Counted from the stretch's first letter, positions 1-8,995 are shown. The stretch: 64,000 nucleotides of DNA from an uncultured Siphonobacter sp. (GCA_913775095.1 CAJYIW010000023.1:1-64000), one strand, 5' to 3'. The notes: generated by a model from the sequence alone, not told the origin. Numbers and translations: made by a program.

Positions 1-68
1 GGGCCGTTAAGCCCCGCTCCGCCGATGATACTGGGTTTACCCCCGGGAAAGTAGGTAATCGCCTCCCC
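1..68 (+). rRNA. rrf: 5S ribosomal RNA, 3' part (5' end outside window)
   Basis: The first bases match the 3' half of bacterial 5S rRNA: the GCCGATGATACT segment followed by GGGAAAGTAGGTAATCGCC, which corresponds to the conserved GCCGATGGTA...GAGAGTAGG end. The 5' half lies before the window, so this is the tail of an rRNA operon read on the plus strand. The exact 3' end (about 65-70) is estimated from alignment to memory of other 5S genes. It is followed at once by an intrinsic terminator. Confidence 0.85.
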
Positions 69-80
69 TTTACAATTCGA

Positions 81-110
81 AGACTCCTGCCGGGATGCAG
101 GAGTCTTCTC
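81..110 (+). terminator. Intrinsic terminator of the rRNA operon
   Basis: A perfect 10-bp inverted repeat, AGACTCCTGC and GCAGGAGTCT with a 6-base loop, is followed by a pyrimidine run containing four T. It lies about 12 bases after the 5S end. Confidence 0.85.
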
Positions 111-300
111 TTTTGTATACCCTTCCTACCTTCCTACCTCTCCTCTTTACCTTACTTCACTTACCTCCACCTTACCACCCTCCATCTTCATCCCTTACTT
201 CACTTACCTCCATCCCTTACTACCTCAAGCTCCCTTTGTTTTTTTTTGCTAAACGTTTCCTATACATCTTATACCTCTTTCACATTATACCCTTCACTCC
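108..300. repeat. Strand-biased pyrimidine tract with a 19-bp direct repeat
   Basis: The plus strand here is almost entirely C and T with scattered A and hardly any G. CTTACTTCACTTACCTCCA occurs at 151-169 and again at 194-212, and CCTTCCTACC-type units repeat near 121-140. An open frame across it gives a proline/leucine-rich low-complexity peptide that I do not regard as a gene. The tract lies between the rRNA terminator and the end of the convergent cytochrome b5-like gene. Confidence 0.7.
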
Positions 301-325
301 CTTCTCACCATCATTAGATATTCTA

Positions 326-574
326 TTAGACTTTTAGAGTAGCTATAGCTTTGAATTTTTCAAATACCGAGTGGCTATGAGGAGCATCCTTTAGTTCTTC
401 GGTTAGGTCCTGACCTGCCCAGTGTTCGTAATGTTTTCCGTTTTTCCATAACCTGGAATGAGTTACATCATATATAATGCCTTGGAACGCAATCCAGATC
501 TCTTCCCGATCCTGACCGTTTCTTAGGGCAAGTTGTGATTTAGTATACGTAGGTAACTGGCTGTTGGGTATCAT
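326..574 (-). CDS. Small cytochrome b5-like heme/steroid-binding domain protein
   Basis: An 82-residue protein consisting of a single cytochrome b5-like domain, with no signal peptide or membrane segment, so cytoplasmic. It matches the short prokaryotic b5 family: an IWIAFQGIIYDVT strand (about residues 26-38), WKNGKHYEHWAGQDLT (43-58) with a candidate heme-ligand histidine, and DAPHSHSVFEKF (63-74) with the second histidine region. These proteins bind heme or a hydrophobic ligand; the redox partner is unknown. It stands alone, convergent with the rRNA operon. The family is reasonably clear; heme binding is inferred. Confidence 0.75.
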   Translation of the reverse strand: MIPNSQLPTYTKSQLALRNGQDREEIWIAFQGIIYDVTHSRLWKNGKHYEHWAGQDLTEELKDAPHSHSVFEKFKAIATLKV

Positions 575-654
575 GCTGTAATTTATAATCTAATGAAAAG
601 GGGTGTGCGTATATTTTGAAATTCTAGTATTTTAGTGAAAAAATATAGAATCTA

Positions 655-1110
655 ATGAGAAAGTATTTACTTCTTAGCTGTATCATGATTGTGGGCATGG
701 GGTTATATGGTTGTGGGAAATCTAATTCAAAACCTGTTTCTGAAGTGATACGTAAAGTATGGACTGCTAACGTCGTTAAAGAAAATACAACCACTGTTTA
801 CACGAAAGGAGCTACTGGAAATATTAAAGATAGTTATTCGTTCTTCAAGCTTGATCTGAGTAATGCTTCCCAGCAAACGGTTCGGCTTACTACGATTGAC
901 CAGACTACATTTGTAGGAAACTGGACAATTTCTACGGACAATTCAAAACTAACTTTAACTAATTTACAACCAGTGCCTACGGGAACGAATGGTACTATTG
1001 AATTTACCTTTGACGGCAGTCCTACGGAAACGCAGTTAAATCTGACCAGAACTTCGCCGGATGCTAAAACGGGTAATACAACGAATGTATACCAACTAGT
1101 TAATCCATAG
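655..1110 (+). CDS. Hypothetical lipoprotein
   Basis: A 151-residue protein with an N-terminal hydrophobic segment ending in a lipobox (LYGC, Cys20), so a predicted lipoprotein. The mature part is rich in Thr, Ser and Asn and looks all-beta, with a segment TFVGNWTISTDNSKLTLTNL like the 'lipocalin-like' small lipoproteins of Bacteroidota that describe a variable as a sum of weighted terms. I do not recognise a specific family or function. It is a single gene ending 43 bases before a strong terminator. Confidence 0.7.
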   Translation: MRKYLLLSCIMIVGMGLYGCGKSNSKPVSEVIRKVWTANVVKENTTTVYTKGATGNIKDSYSFFKLDLSNASQQTVRLTTIDQTTFVGNWTISTDNSKLTLTNLQPVPTGTNGTIEFTFDGSPTETQLNLTRTSPDAKTGNTTNVYQLVNP

Positions 1111-1153
1111 TTACTTATACTAATAATAGCTCATCATCTATTATTTTTGCAAG

Positions 1154-1177
1154 GCCTCCCCGAAAGGAGGCTTTTTT
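1154..1177 (+). terminator. Intrinsic terminator after the lipoprotein gene
   Basis: GCCTCC and GGAGGC form a 6-bp stem with a CCGAAA loop, followed by six T. A TAnnTTTG-type box (TATTTTTG, 1142-1149) lies just before the hairpin, so a transcript started there toward thiL would carry the hairpin at its 5' end. Confidence 0.8.
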
Positions 1178-1219
1178 CATGCTTAGAAACTAAACCCTTG
1201 CTGTAAAGGTTAGCAAATA

Positions 1220-2254
1220 ATGGAACGCACGGAATTGAATATACTGGGAGAATTTGGCCTTATTGAACGTATTGCTTCGCAAAGTCAGGTGCATAATTCG
1301 ACAACCATAAAAGGCATTGGCGATGATGCCGCTGTCGTAGTCGCAGATCAGGGATACCAACTTTTGTCAACCGAATTATTGATTGAAGGTATTCACTTTG
1401 ATTTGAGCTACGTGCCTTTGAAACACTTAGGTTACAAAGTAGTAGTGGTTGGTATTTCTGATGTTCTGGCCATGAACGGGATTCCTAAGCAAATAACCGT
1501 AAGTATTGGTTTGAGTAACCGATTTTCCGTTGAAGCAGTGGATGAACTGTATAGTGGTATTTTTGCCGCCTGCGAGGATTATGGAATTGAGTTGGTAGGA
1601 GGTGATACTACCAGTTCCCGTTCTGGATTGATTCTATCGGTATCTGCCATTGGTACGGTTGAGAAAGAAAAAATAGCCTACCGTAAAGGTGCTAAGCTCA
1701 ATGACATCATCTGTGTAACCGGAGATTTAGGAGCTGCGTATCTGGGCCTGCAGATTTTGGAACGGGAGAAACAGGTTTTTCTGGATGCTCCAGAAGCTCA
1801 GCCCCTATTAGCAGGCCATGAATACGTTTTACAGCGTCAACTGAAACCCGAGGCTCGGCTTGACATTATCAAGCAATTGAGCGACCTTAATATTGCTCCT
1901 ACTTCCATGATTGATGTATCGGACGGCCTGGCTTCAGAGCTTCGTCATCTGGCTGCTGAATCAGGACTGGGCGTACGGATATTTGAGGAACAAATACCTA
2001 TCCATCAGAAAACCTATCTGGCGGCTACAGAATTGAAACTAGGGCCTTTCACGGCGGCCCTGAATGGGGGCGAGGACTACGAATTACTGTTTACAATCCG
2101 TCAGGAGGATTATCAGAAGATTATGGATCATACCACCGATATTAGCTTCATCGGGTTTATGTCGGCTGATCCTTCTGAAGCTTTTCTGATCACCAAACAA
2201 AATGAAGCCATTCCTTTGACTGCCCAGGGCTGGGAAAAATCGGAAGACGCTTAG
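1220..2254 (+). CDS. thiL: Thiamine-monophosphate kinase
   Basis: ThiL phosphorylates thiamine monophosphate to thiamine pyrophosphate with ATP, the last step of cofactor synthesis in the cytosol. The 344 residues match family length. Visible motifs are GIGDDAAV (32-39, metal and phosphate binding), the VGISDVLAMNG segment, GGDTT, IDVSDGL, and NGGEDYELLF near the C-terminus, all typical of the PurM/ThiL (AIR synthase-like) fold. It is a lone gene with terminators on both sides; no TPP riboswitch-like leader was seen in the short upstream gap. Confident. Confidence 0.95.
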   Translation: MERTELNILGEFGLIERIASQSQVHNSTTIKGIGDDAAVVVADQGYQLLSTELLIEGIHFDLSYVPLKHLGYKVVVVGISDVLAMNGIPKQITVSIGLSNRFSVEAVDELYSGIFAACEDYGIELVGGDTTSSRSGLILSVSAIGTVEKEKIAYRKGAKLNDIICVTGDLGAAYLGLQILEREKQVFLDAPEAQPLLAGHEYVLQRQLKPEARLDIIKQLSDLNIAPTSMIDVSDGLASELRHLAAESGLGVRIFEEQIPIHQKTYLAATELKLGPFTAALNGGEDYELLFTIRQEDYQKIMDHTTDISFIGFMSADPSEAFLITKQNEAIPLTAQGWEKSEDA

Positions 2255-2263
2255 TCTTATCAT

Positions 2264-2302
2264 AAAAAAGGCCTTTGAGCGTTCTGCTCAAAGGCCTTTT
2301 TT
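2264..2302. terminator. Bidirectional terminator between thiL and manC
   Basis: AAAAAAGGCCTTTGAGC and its complement form a 17-bp stem with a GTTCT loop. The A and T runs at the two sides allow it to serve both convergent genes. Confidence 0.9.
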
Positions 2303-2316
2303 GATAGAAATCAAAT

Positions 2317-3393
2317 CTATACGTACTGACTACCCCGTTTAGAGGCATCCGTTACAAATTCTTTAACTTTCTGCTCCTGATCCTTGGGACAAATCAAAAG
2401 TACGTTATCAAACTCGGCTACGATGTAATTTTGAAGGCCTTCCACCACTACCAGACGATCTTTGGGCGTTTTGATGATGGAACCGGTCGTATTATGCGTT
2501 GCTACGTGGCCGTCAATTACGTTCCCATTCTCATCTTTTTCACTGACCTCGTAAAGTGATTTCCAGGTACCTAAATCAGACCAGCCAATGTCACTCAATA
2601 CGACGTGTACGTTCTGAGCTTTTTCCATGACCCCATTATCAATGGAAATACTGCGGCACTGCGGATAGGCTCTAAGCAGTTCGTGAGCTTCGTTGTCGGA
2701 ATAAAAATGAGTAACCATGTCCCGGAACGCTTCATCCATTTCGGGTAGATACGCTTCAAAAGCTTTACGGATGGAATTGGCATTCCAAACAAAAATACCG
2801 GCATTCCAAACGTAGTCACCGCTTTCCAGGAAGGCTTCAGCCAGGGGCAAGTGAGGTTTTTCGGTAAAGGTTTTTACCCGCTTTACTTCACTGTTAGTTT
2901 GATGATCGAATTGAATGTATCCGTAGCCGGTGTCTGGACGAGTGGGCGTAATCCCTAAGGTAACCAGCAGATCTGACTTTTCCGTTGCATCCAGAGCGAT
3001 TTTGATGCGATCCACAAATTCCTTTTCTTTCAGAATGAGGTGATCGGCGGGCGTAACTACAATGTTGGCTTCGGGATCGCGGGCGGCAATTTTGTAACAG
3101 GCGTATCCGATACAGGGAGCCGTATTTCTGCGGGAAGGCTCCAGCAAAATCTGATGATCCGAAAGTTCAGGTAACTGCTGTTTGGTTAAATCGTAGTATT
3201 CCTGAGAGGTTACGATATAGACGTTTTCAGGGGGACAGATTTCAGCTAAGCGGTCAAAAGTCATTTGCAGCATGGTACGGCCTATGCCCAGAACATCGTG
3301 AAATTGCTTGGGATAACTTTGACGCGAAAAAGGCCAGAATCGGGTGCCTACACCCCCGGCCATAATGACTACATACGTGTGTTGGAAGTTCAT
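2317..3393 (-). CDS. manC: Mannose-1-phosphate guanylyltransferase
   Basis: The enzyme makes GDP-mannose from mannose 1-phosphate and GTP. The 358 residues show the nucleotidyltransferase signature MAGGVGTRFWPFSRQSYPKQF split as GGVGTRFWP (13-21) and YPKQF (27-31), then VTPADHLI, GYGYIQ, FTEKP and WNAGIFVWN. There is no C-terminal cupin isomerase domain, as is usual for the monofunctional Bacteroidota form. GDP-mannose feeds the GDP-fucose route, whose last enzyme is encoded at 43.8 kb in this window, and the mutase at 30.2 kb may supply mannose 1-phosphate. Gene symbol by function. Confidence 0.92.
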   Translation of the reverse strand: MNFQHTYVVIMAGGVGTRFWPFSRQSYPKQFHDVLGIGRTMLQMTFDRLAEICPPENVYIVTSQEYYDLTKQQLPELSDHQILLEPSRRNTAPCIGYACYKIAARDPEANIVVTPADHLILKEKEFVDRIKIALDATEKSDLLVTLGITPTRPDTGYGYIQFDHQTNSEVKRVKTFTEKPHLPLAEAFLESGDYVWNAGIFVWNANSIRKAFEAYLPEMDEAFRDMVTHFYSDNEAHELLRAYPQCRSISIDNGVMEKAQNVHVVLSDIGWSDLGTWKSLYEVSEKDENGNVIDGHVATHNTTGSIIKTPKDRLVVVEGLQNYIVAEFDNVLLICPKDQEQKVKEFVTDASKRGSQYV

Positions 3394-3444
3394 TGACAGA
3401 TAAATAGATCGTTATTGGATGGCAGCTAAAGCAGCAGCTTTATA

Positions 3445-4500
3445 CTACTTGGCGGAATAGGTATGAAAGTAGTTGTTCACCTGCAAAGCTACATTTTCTC
3501 TTATATTTCCGTAAAACAGATTAATATCGGCAACATGCCAGTTTTTGATCTGGAGTAAAAAGCCGCCGGGAACGTGAGGTTTGGATATCCATAATAAACC
3601 CTGATGATTCTGAGCATCAGTGAGTTTTTTCACGAAAGTAAACTTTCTTCCCACGCCGCCTTTGTGAAGGGACCGGGGAGCATAGGTATCTGACGTATTC
3701 CAGAGTAAAGGATTCGTCGACAGGATCGAAGGACCCTCCTGAAAAAAGCCTTTTTCGGGATGATAATTTTTCAGGAACGTACACCAGCTGGCAAAGGTCC
3801 CGGCCTCACCTGGCTTCTCAATGGGTAAAATATGCTTAAAAGTTCCTTTTGAAATCGGACGGCCGATGAGATAAGCGGCCACCAGTCTGGATTGCAGGGG
3901 CTTTCCATCAAAAAAATCCTGCATGAGCCGAATGGCATGAATCGTTCCCTGGCTATGGGAGGCAATAATGATGGGACGATTATGATTATAATGACTCAGG
4001 TAATATTCAAAAGCCCGTTTCACATCCGAATAAGCTAAGGCCAGGGCCTGATCGTGAGCCAGGGAATCCTTGGTCAGGAAAACGGAATAATGGGCTTGTC
4101 GGTAACGGGGGCTATAAATTCGGCCGGAGCCGTTGAAAACGGTAGCCTGATTGGTAATGGCACTGCTGTCAACGCGGGCGTTCAGGCGGGCATCATTAAC
4201 ATCCGCATTCCAGGACTGAGACCCCTGCGGTTGGGATGCATACATCGTCGGGTGCACGAAGAATACGTCAACCTTAGCAGTAGCCTGCTCATCTACAAAC
4301 GAAGAATGAGCCGGAGTTAGGTCGGCTGCATCTTTCCGGTCGGGGAGTGTTGCCCAATGAGCCGGGTTGGCGTAGTCAGGAGCTGGAGGTTGCTGATCCA
4401 TAGAATAGGCTGATTCGATCAGGTAATGCTTCGGTCGGTAACATCCGTTGAAGATGCCTGCCAAGCAGAGAAGATACAGGACCCGAATCAGAGCGTACAT
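3445..4500 (-). CDS. DUF3089 family alpha/beta-hydrolase-like lipoprotein
   Basis: A 351-residue protein with a short hydrophobic leader and a plausible lipobox ending at Cys20 (FNGC). The central part carries the hydrolase nucleophile elbow SHSQGT (181-186, candidate Ser183) preceded by a hydrophobic strand RPIIIA, and FFVHPTMY near 80, as in DUF3089 proteins. A histidine in the C-terminal NWHVADINLFYGNI segment could complete a catalytic triad. The substrate is unknown; esterase or lipase activity is inferred. It lies downstream-convergent of nothing obvious and diverges from the TonB receptor gene. Confidence 0.82.
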   Translation of the reverse strand: MYALIRVLYLLCLAGIFNGCYRPKHYLIESAYSMDQQPPAPDYANPAHWATLPDRKDAADLTPAHSSFVDEQATAKVDVFFVHPTMYASQPQGSQSWNADVNDARLNARVDSSAITNQATVFNGSGRIYSPRYRQAHYSVFLTKDSLAHDQALALAYSDVKRAFEYYLSHYNHNRPIIIASHSQGTIHAIRLMQDFFDGKPLQSRLVAAYLIGRPISKGTFKHILPIEKPGEAGTFASWCTFLKNYHPEKGFFQEGPSILSTNPLLWNTSDTYAPRSLHKGGVGRKFTFVKKLTDAQNHQGLLWISKPHVPGGFLLQIKNWHVADINLFYGNIRENVALQVNNYFHTYSAK

Positions 4501-4670
4501 GAGGGATTAACTAATTAAAAATGGAAAGTGTTTTTCAGGCCTTTAAATTGAAAAAATAACCCGTGAATCTTTTCCGGACAAAGCCTGAAAAAACGTCAGA
4601 ATATCAGCTATTTTGTAAGATATTCTCCCTAATTACTATCCGTTTTCAAGCCACATTCCTCCCTTTTATT

Positions 4671-7600
4671 ATGAAGCAACTCTTTACCTGTTTTTTTCCT
4701 GCTTTTCTTGCCTTCTGGTTGATGTCAGGATTGGTTCAGGCTCAGCTTTCGGGCAAGGTTATAGATGCTGCCACGCAGGAGGCTATCGCAGGGGCCAGCA
4801 TTCGGGTACTAGGTCACATTGGTGGAACTATTTCTGATGAAAAAGGAGAATTTAAGTTAATTACTCAGCAAAACCCTCCTTTTCAGCTCCGAATTTCCAG
4901 TGTAGGGTATGCTCCTCAGGTAATAGAAGTAACTTCCAGTCAAACCCAGATTACCATTTCTCTGAAAGAACAGGCTCAGCTGGGAGAAGAAATCGTCGTG
5001 TCAGCATCCCGGATGGAGGAGAGTATGCTGAAGTCTCCCGTAACCGTAGAGAAACTGGATTTTCGATCTATTCAGTCTAGTCCGGCGGCTAGTTTTTACG
5101 ATGCTCTGCGAAATTTGAAAGGTGTAGACGTTTCGACGCAGTCTTTAACCTTCAGTTCCATCAATACCCGCGGTTTTGCCGGCAATGGGAATACCCGTTT
5201 GGTCCAGATGGTGGACGGCATGGATAATCAGGCTCCGGGCTTAAGTTTCGCGGTCGGTAATATGGTGGGGTTATCCGAGCTGGATGTGGAAAGTGTGGAG
5301 CTACTGCCCGGAGCCGCTTCGGCCTTGTACGGTCCTAATGCGACCAATGGACTGCTGCTGATGAACAGTAAAAGTCCCTTTAACGCTCCGGGGTTAAGTG
5401 CTTCAGTTAAGTCGGGAGTAATGCAGGCCCGTAACCGCAGCACTGCTACCACGCCATTTTATGATGTCTCCGTTCGGTATGCCAAAGCCTTTTCTTCGAA
5501 AGCGGCTTTTAAGGTTAATCTCAGCTACCTGACGGCTAAAGACTGGCAGGCGACTGACGCCCGGGATCAGAGTTTTGGGCTTGCAACCGGAAATGATTTA
5601 TATCCGGGTTTCAATCGAACGGCTGTCAATAATCCCAACTACAACGGGGTAAACGTGTATGGGGATGAAAATTCGTCGAATGTAAATATGGCCAGTTTCA
5701 GGCCCTATTTCCAGACGTTCATGCAGTTACCCGAAGAGCAACTACGAGCCATTGATCCCCGTTTGGTTGATGTAGTGAGGGGCGTGAGAAGTGTGTCTGC
5801 GGCTACGAATGTTCCGGTCTCGAACATTATCAATGATTTGATATTACCGAATCAGTTTGTGGCCCGAACGGGTTACGCCGAACGGGACTTAGTGGGCTAT
5901 AACACCCGAAGTTTAAAAATTGGCGGAGCTTTTCATTACCGGATTACTGAAAAACTCGAAGCTATCGTACAGGGAAACTGGGGCTTGGGCACCACCGTCT
6001 ATACTTCCACGGATCGGTATTATATCAAAGATTTTATGCTGGGGCAATATAAGCTCGAACTGAAAGGCAATGACTTTTTTATACGGGCCTATACCACTCA
6101 GGAGCGTTCGGGCGATGCCTATGCCGCAGGCGTGCTGGCGAGTTACCTCAACGAGACGGGTAAGCCTAGTTTGAATGCGGCTAATCTGGCGGCTTCGTGG
6201 TATCCTCAGTATGCATTTACCTACGGAGGCGGTGCTTTGTCGTTTTTTAATCAGGCTTTTCAGTCAGCCCTTTCCGCGGGGCAAAATCCGCAAAATGCGT
6301 ACGCAGCGGCGATGGCGGCCGTTCAGGTAAATACCGGGTTTCTGCATAACGTTGCCCGCAACGCCGCCGATCAGGGACGGTTGCTTCCCGGAACGCCCGA
6401 ATACGAGGCGGCGGCCCGGCAGATTAAATCGACGCCCATTCCCGGAGGAGCCAAGTTCATGGATCGCACGAATCTGTATCACGCGGAAGGAATGTATAAC
6501 CTTCGAAAGTGGATTGATCCGAAAATCGTTGAAGTAGTCATGGGAGGAAATTACCGGGTGTATGATCTGAATTCACAAGGAACTATTTTTCTCAAGAAAC
6601 CCAATTCCAATGAGGAGTATAGCATTCAGGAGTGGGGAGGATACGTACAGGGCTCTAAACATATCGCCGAAGTACTGAAGCTGACGGCTTCGGTACGGTA
6701 TGATAAAAATGAAAATTTCAAAGGCCAGTGGAGTCCCCGGGTCTCCGGCGTGGTTACTCTGGCCAAGAATCATAACTTGCGGGCGAGTTATCAGACGGGT
6801 TTTCGTATACCCACGGCTCAGCATCAATACATTAATTTAGAAACGCCCGTTTCTTTGCTCGTCGGCGGATTGCCCGTTACCAGAAATCGCTATAACCTGG
6901 ATTCCTATCCTTTATACACCTACGACGAGAAATACGTCAGCAACCCCACCGATGCTTCCCAATGGACTCCGCTGACGCTAAATCCCCTGCAACCCGAACG
7001 GGTAATAAGCTACGAACTGGGCTATAAGGGTGTCATCAGTAACCGTTTGATTATTGATGCCTATTATTATCAAAGTCAGCTGCAAAACTACATTGGTGGT
7101 ATGGTCTTTGTGAGTCCTGAGAATCCACTCCTGGGGACCAAGACGGTTTCAACGACTACGAATTATAATAAAGCTATTGGTTACCAGGGTTTTGGAGTAG
7201 GCTTGGATTATTTGCTGACGTCAAGATTGGTGCTGAGTGCTAATGTTTCTAACACCACCTTGCCGGTAACAGGCGTCAACTTATGGAATAAAGCTCCTAA
7301 TCGTAACGTACTTGACGATGGGTTTCAGGTAGGGTTTAACACACCCAAATATCGTTATAACGTTTCTGTGGCTCGTCGCATTTCAGCCCAGAGCCGCTGG
7401 GGTTTTAATGTAACGTATCGGTACCAAACCAGATTTTACTGGAATGATCTGATTTTACCCGCTCAGGCCCGGACACTGACCAATAGTCAGCAGATTGTGA
7501 TTCCGGCCTACGGAACGCTCGATGCTCAGGTAAGTCTGAAGGTAAAAGCTCTGAAGTCCATTTTAAAAATAGGAGCAAATAATCTCCTGAATCAGGCTTA

Positions 7601-7676
7601 TACTACGGCCTGGGCCAACCCACAGATTGGGGGGATGTATTACGCAGGTCTTAGTTTTGACGAATTATTACACTAA
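4671..7676 (+). CDS. TonB-dependent outer-membrane receptor with N-terminal CarboxypepD_reg-like domain
   Basis: A 1001-residue outer-membrane receptor. I place the start at the ATG at 4671 because it gives a clean signal peptide (MKQLFTCFFPAFLAF..., cleavage after VQA); the open frame extends 36 codons upstream to a GTG without a signal. Domains: a beta-sandwich CarboxypepD_reg-like segment (LSGKVIDAATQEAIAGAS, about 25-100), a plug domain (EEIVVSASRM..., about 105-240) with SALYGPNATNGLLLMNSK, then a long beta-barrel. There is no SusD partner next to it, so it is not a SusC/SusD pair. The substrate cannot be read from the sequence. Confidence 0.9.
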   Translation: MKQLFTCFFPAFLAFWLMSGLVQAQLSGKVIDAATQEAIAGASIRVLGHIGGTISDEKGEFKLITQQNPPFQLRISSVGYAPQVIEVTSSQTQITISLKEQAQLGEEIVVSASRMEESMLKSPVTVEKLDFRSIQSSPAASFYDALRNLKGVDVSTQSLTFSSINTRGFAGNGNTRLVQMVDGMDNQAPGLSFAVGNMVGLSELDVESVELLPGAASALYGPNATNGLLLMNSKSPFNAPGLSASVKSGVMQARNRSTATTPFYDVSVRYAKAFSSKAAFKVNLSYLTAKDWQATDARDQSFGLATGNDLYPGFNRTAVNNPNYNGVNVYGDENSSNVNMASFRPYFQTFMQLPEEQLRAIDPRLVDVVRGVRSVSAATNVPVSNIINDLILPNQFVARTGYAERDLVGYNTRSLKIGGAFHYRITEKLEAIVQGNWGLGTTVYTSTDRYYIKDFMLGQYKLELKGNDFFIRAYTTQERSGDAYAAGVLASYLNETGKPSLNAANLAASWYPQYAFTYGGGALSFFNQAFQSALSAGQNPQNAYAAAMAAVQVNTGFLHNVARNAADQGRLLPGTPEYEAAARQIKSTPIPGGAKFMDRTNLYHAEGMYNLRKWIDPKIVEVVMGGNYRVYDLNSQGTIFLKKPNSNEEYSIQEWGGYVQGSKHIAEVLKLTASVRYDKNENFKGQWSPRVSGVVTLAKNHNLRASYQTGFRIPTAQHQYINLETPVSLLVGGLPVTRNRYNLDSYPLYTYDEKYVSNPTDASQWTPLTLNPLQPERVISYELGYKGVISNRLIIDAYYYQSQLQNYIGGMVFVSPENPLLGTKTVSTTTNYNKAIGYQGFGVGLDYLLTSRLVLSANVSNTTLPVTGVNLWNKAPNRNVLDDGFQVGFNTPKYRYNVSVARRISAQSRWGFNVTYRYQTRFYWNDLILPAQARTLTNSQQIVIPAYGTLDAQVSLKVKALKSILKIGANNLLNQAYTTAWANPQIGGMYYAGLSFDELLH

Positions 7677-7720
7677 AAATACCAAAGACCGTTCAACTCG
7701 AACTAGTAGTGTAAAAATCG

Positions 7721-7755
7721 AACCGGGCGTTCCCTTCAAGGAACGCCCGGTTTTT
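7721..7755. terminator. Bidirectional terminator between receptor and MerR gene
   Basis: AACCGGGCGTTCC and GGAACGCCCGGTT form a 13-bp stem with a 6-base loop and T runs on both strands. The plus-side T run overlaps the stop codon of the minus-strand regulator. Confidence 0.88.
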
Positions 7756-8632
7756 AGTATTCCGCAATATGAATGAGATCCTGAATCTGGTTTACGAACT
7801 GAATGTTCTCGGGTACCTGAATGAGCGTAGGCGAACCATGACTGCAAAGAATCAGAATTCTTGCCTGAGGAAAATTGGCAGAAAGACGATATAAATACTC
7901 CTGAAATTCCGAGTACACGGGAATCGATTTAAAGATCGTCAGCAGATAATTGGGTTTATGGACGTTGTAAGCGAAGCTGAGTTCTTCAAAGGGTAAACTC
8001 TGACCCAGGTAAACGACTTTATTTTGCCGGGAGCGAATCAGGTAATCGGCAAAGAGCAGAATTAATTCCTGAAGTTCTCCTTCGGGCAGAAACAGTAAGA
8101 ATTTATGAGCTCCTTCGCGTTGCTTGTTAAGCTGGCCATCAATGGCAACAATAATTTTCTGACGAATGAGATTAGCGATGAAATGCTGCTGGGCGGGGCC
8201 AATACTGCTGGTCATCCAGAGCGTGCTGATTCGATTCAGAAAGGGATAAATGATATTGATAATCAGGGACTCAAAGCCCAGTTTTATGATATTGGTATTG
8301 ACAATTTTCTCAAACTGGTCTTCATCCAGATCCAGCATCGACAGGGTCAGGGCGTGAATCTGCTCGGGGTAACTAATCTGACTTTCAGAAATAGCCAGGA
8401 CTCGCTGGTGAATTTCCTCAGTCCTCATTTTGGCGATTTCTGAAATCTTATAACCGTGATCTTTCAGTAATGCAATATTGAGTACCAGCTTTAAATCCTG
8501 TTCGTCGTAATTTCGAATATTGCTAAACGTGCGTTGGGGACTAAGAATAGAATACCGTTGCTCCCAGATTCTGAGCGTATGTGCTTTGATTCCCGATAAA
8601 AGTTCAAGGTCTTTAATAGAATATGTACTCAT
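7754..8632 (-). CDS. MerR-family regulator with degenerate B12-binding-like domain
   Basis: A 292-residue transcription factor of the CarH/LitR architecture. Residues 1-70 are a MerR winged helix (SIKDLELLSGIKAHTLRIWE, RNYDEQDLKLVL). The middle is a helical bundle with LWMTSSIGPAQQHF, which corresponds to the Wx9EH motif of CarH with Glu changed to Gln. The C-terminal Rossmann-like part has PEGELQELILLFADYL where photoreceptors have the cobalamin-ligating ExHxxG; the His and Gly are missing. I infer that it no longer binds cobalamin as CarH does. Targets unknown; no carotenoid genes are adjacent. Confidence 0.85.
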   Translation of the reverse strand: MSTYSIKDLELLSGIKAHTLRIWEQRYSILSPQRTFSNIRNYDEQDLKLVLNIALLKDHGYKISEIAKMRTEEIHQRVLAISESQISYPEQIHALTLSMLDLDEDQFEKIVNTNIIKLGFESLIINIIYPFLNRISTLWMTSSIGPAQQHFIANLIRQKIIVAIDGQLNKQREGAHKFLLFLPEGELQELILLFADYLIRSRQNKVVYLGQSLPFEELSFAYNVHKPNYLLTIFKSIPVYSEFQEYLYRLSANFPQARILILCSHGSPTLIQVPENIQFVNQIQDLIHIAEY

Positions 8633-8868
8633 GGTTATAGATCACAGAGGGCTGGAGCAGGCATAAAGCATCATATATAACGAACACCAATGTTCTCACG
8701 TCGGAGCAAATCAATGCGGTATAGGGTTGAAATACTGTTACGCAGACCTGATTCATCCTGTCAGGCTGATGTATTAAACTGTAGCTATTTGAAATTTGTT
8801 TAAATAATTCGGGAACGGCAGACGGGCATTCACAAGAAAAGAAGACGCTGGGAAAGCAGAGAAAGCAT

Positions 8869-8899
8869 AAAAAAACCTGACAAGCAAAGCTTATCAGGT
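8869..8899 (-). terminator. Terminator of tRNA-His
   Basis: Read on the minus strand, ACCTGATAAGC and GCTTGTCAGGT pair over 11 bp (one G-T) with a TTT loop and are followed by six or more T, shortly after the tRNA 3' end. Confidence 0.85.
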
Positions 8900-8909
8900 C
8901 TGACAGGAG

Positions 8910-8984
8910 GGAGAAAGACGGGGTTCGAACCCGCGACCCCCAGAACCACAATCTGGTGCTCTAACCAGCTGAGCTACATCCTCC
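8910..8984 (-). tRNA. tRNA-His (anticodon GTG)
   Basis: On the minus strand the sequence folds as a cloverleaf: D stem GCTC/GAGC, anticodon arm CCAGA-TTGTGGT-TCTGG with anticodon GTG, and T arm GCGGG-TTCGAAC-CCCGT. The 5' end has the extra G(-1), which pairs with C73, the hallmark of tRNA-His. The acceptor stem has one U-U mismatch and a G-U pair. CCA is not encoded. An own promoter and terminator frame the gene. Confidence 0.95.
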
Positions 8985-8995
8985 GTTTCGAGCTA

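Noticed and set aside
95-337. 80-residue plus-strand ORF
   Set aside because: Translation of the pyrimidine tract; low-complexity Leu/Pro/Ser peptide that begins in the terminator hairpin.
1111-1219. Possible TPP riboswitch before thiL
   Set aside because: The gap holds only a short terminator hairpin; the conserved TPP-aptamer segments are absent.
4671-7676. SusC-type glycan receptor
   Set aside because: No SusD gene is adjacent, and the neighbours are a hydrolase and a regulator.
8613-8951. 112-residue minus-strand ORF upstream of the MerR gene
   Set aside because: It runs through the tRNA-His gene and its terminator and has no family features.
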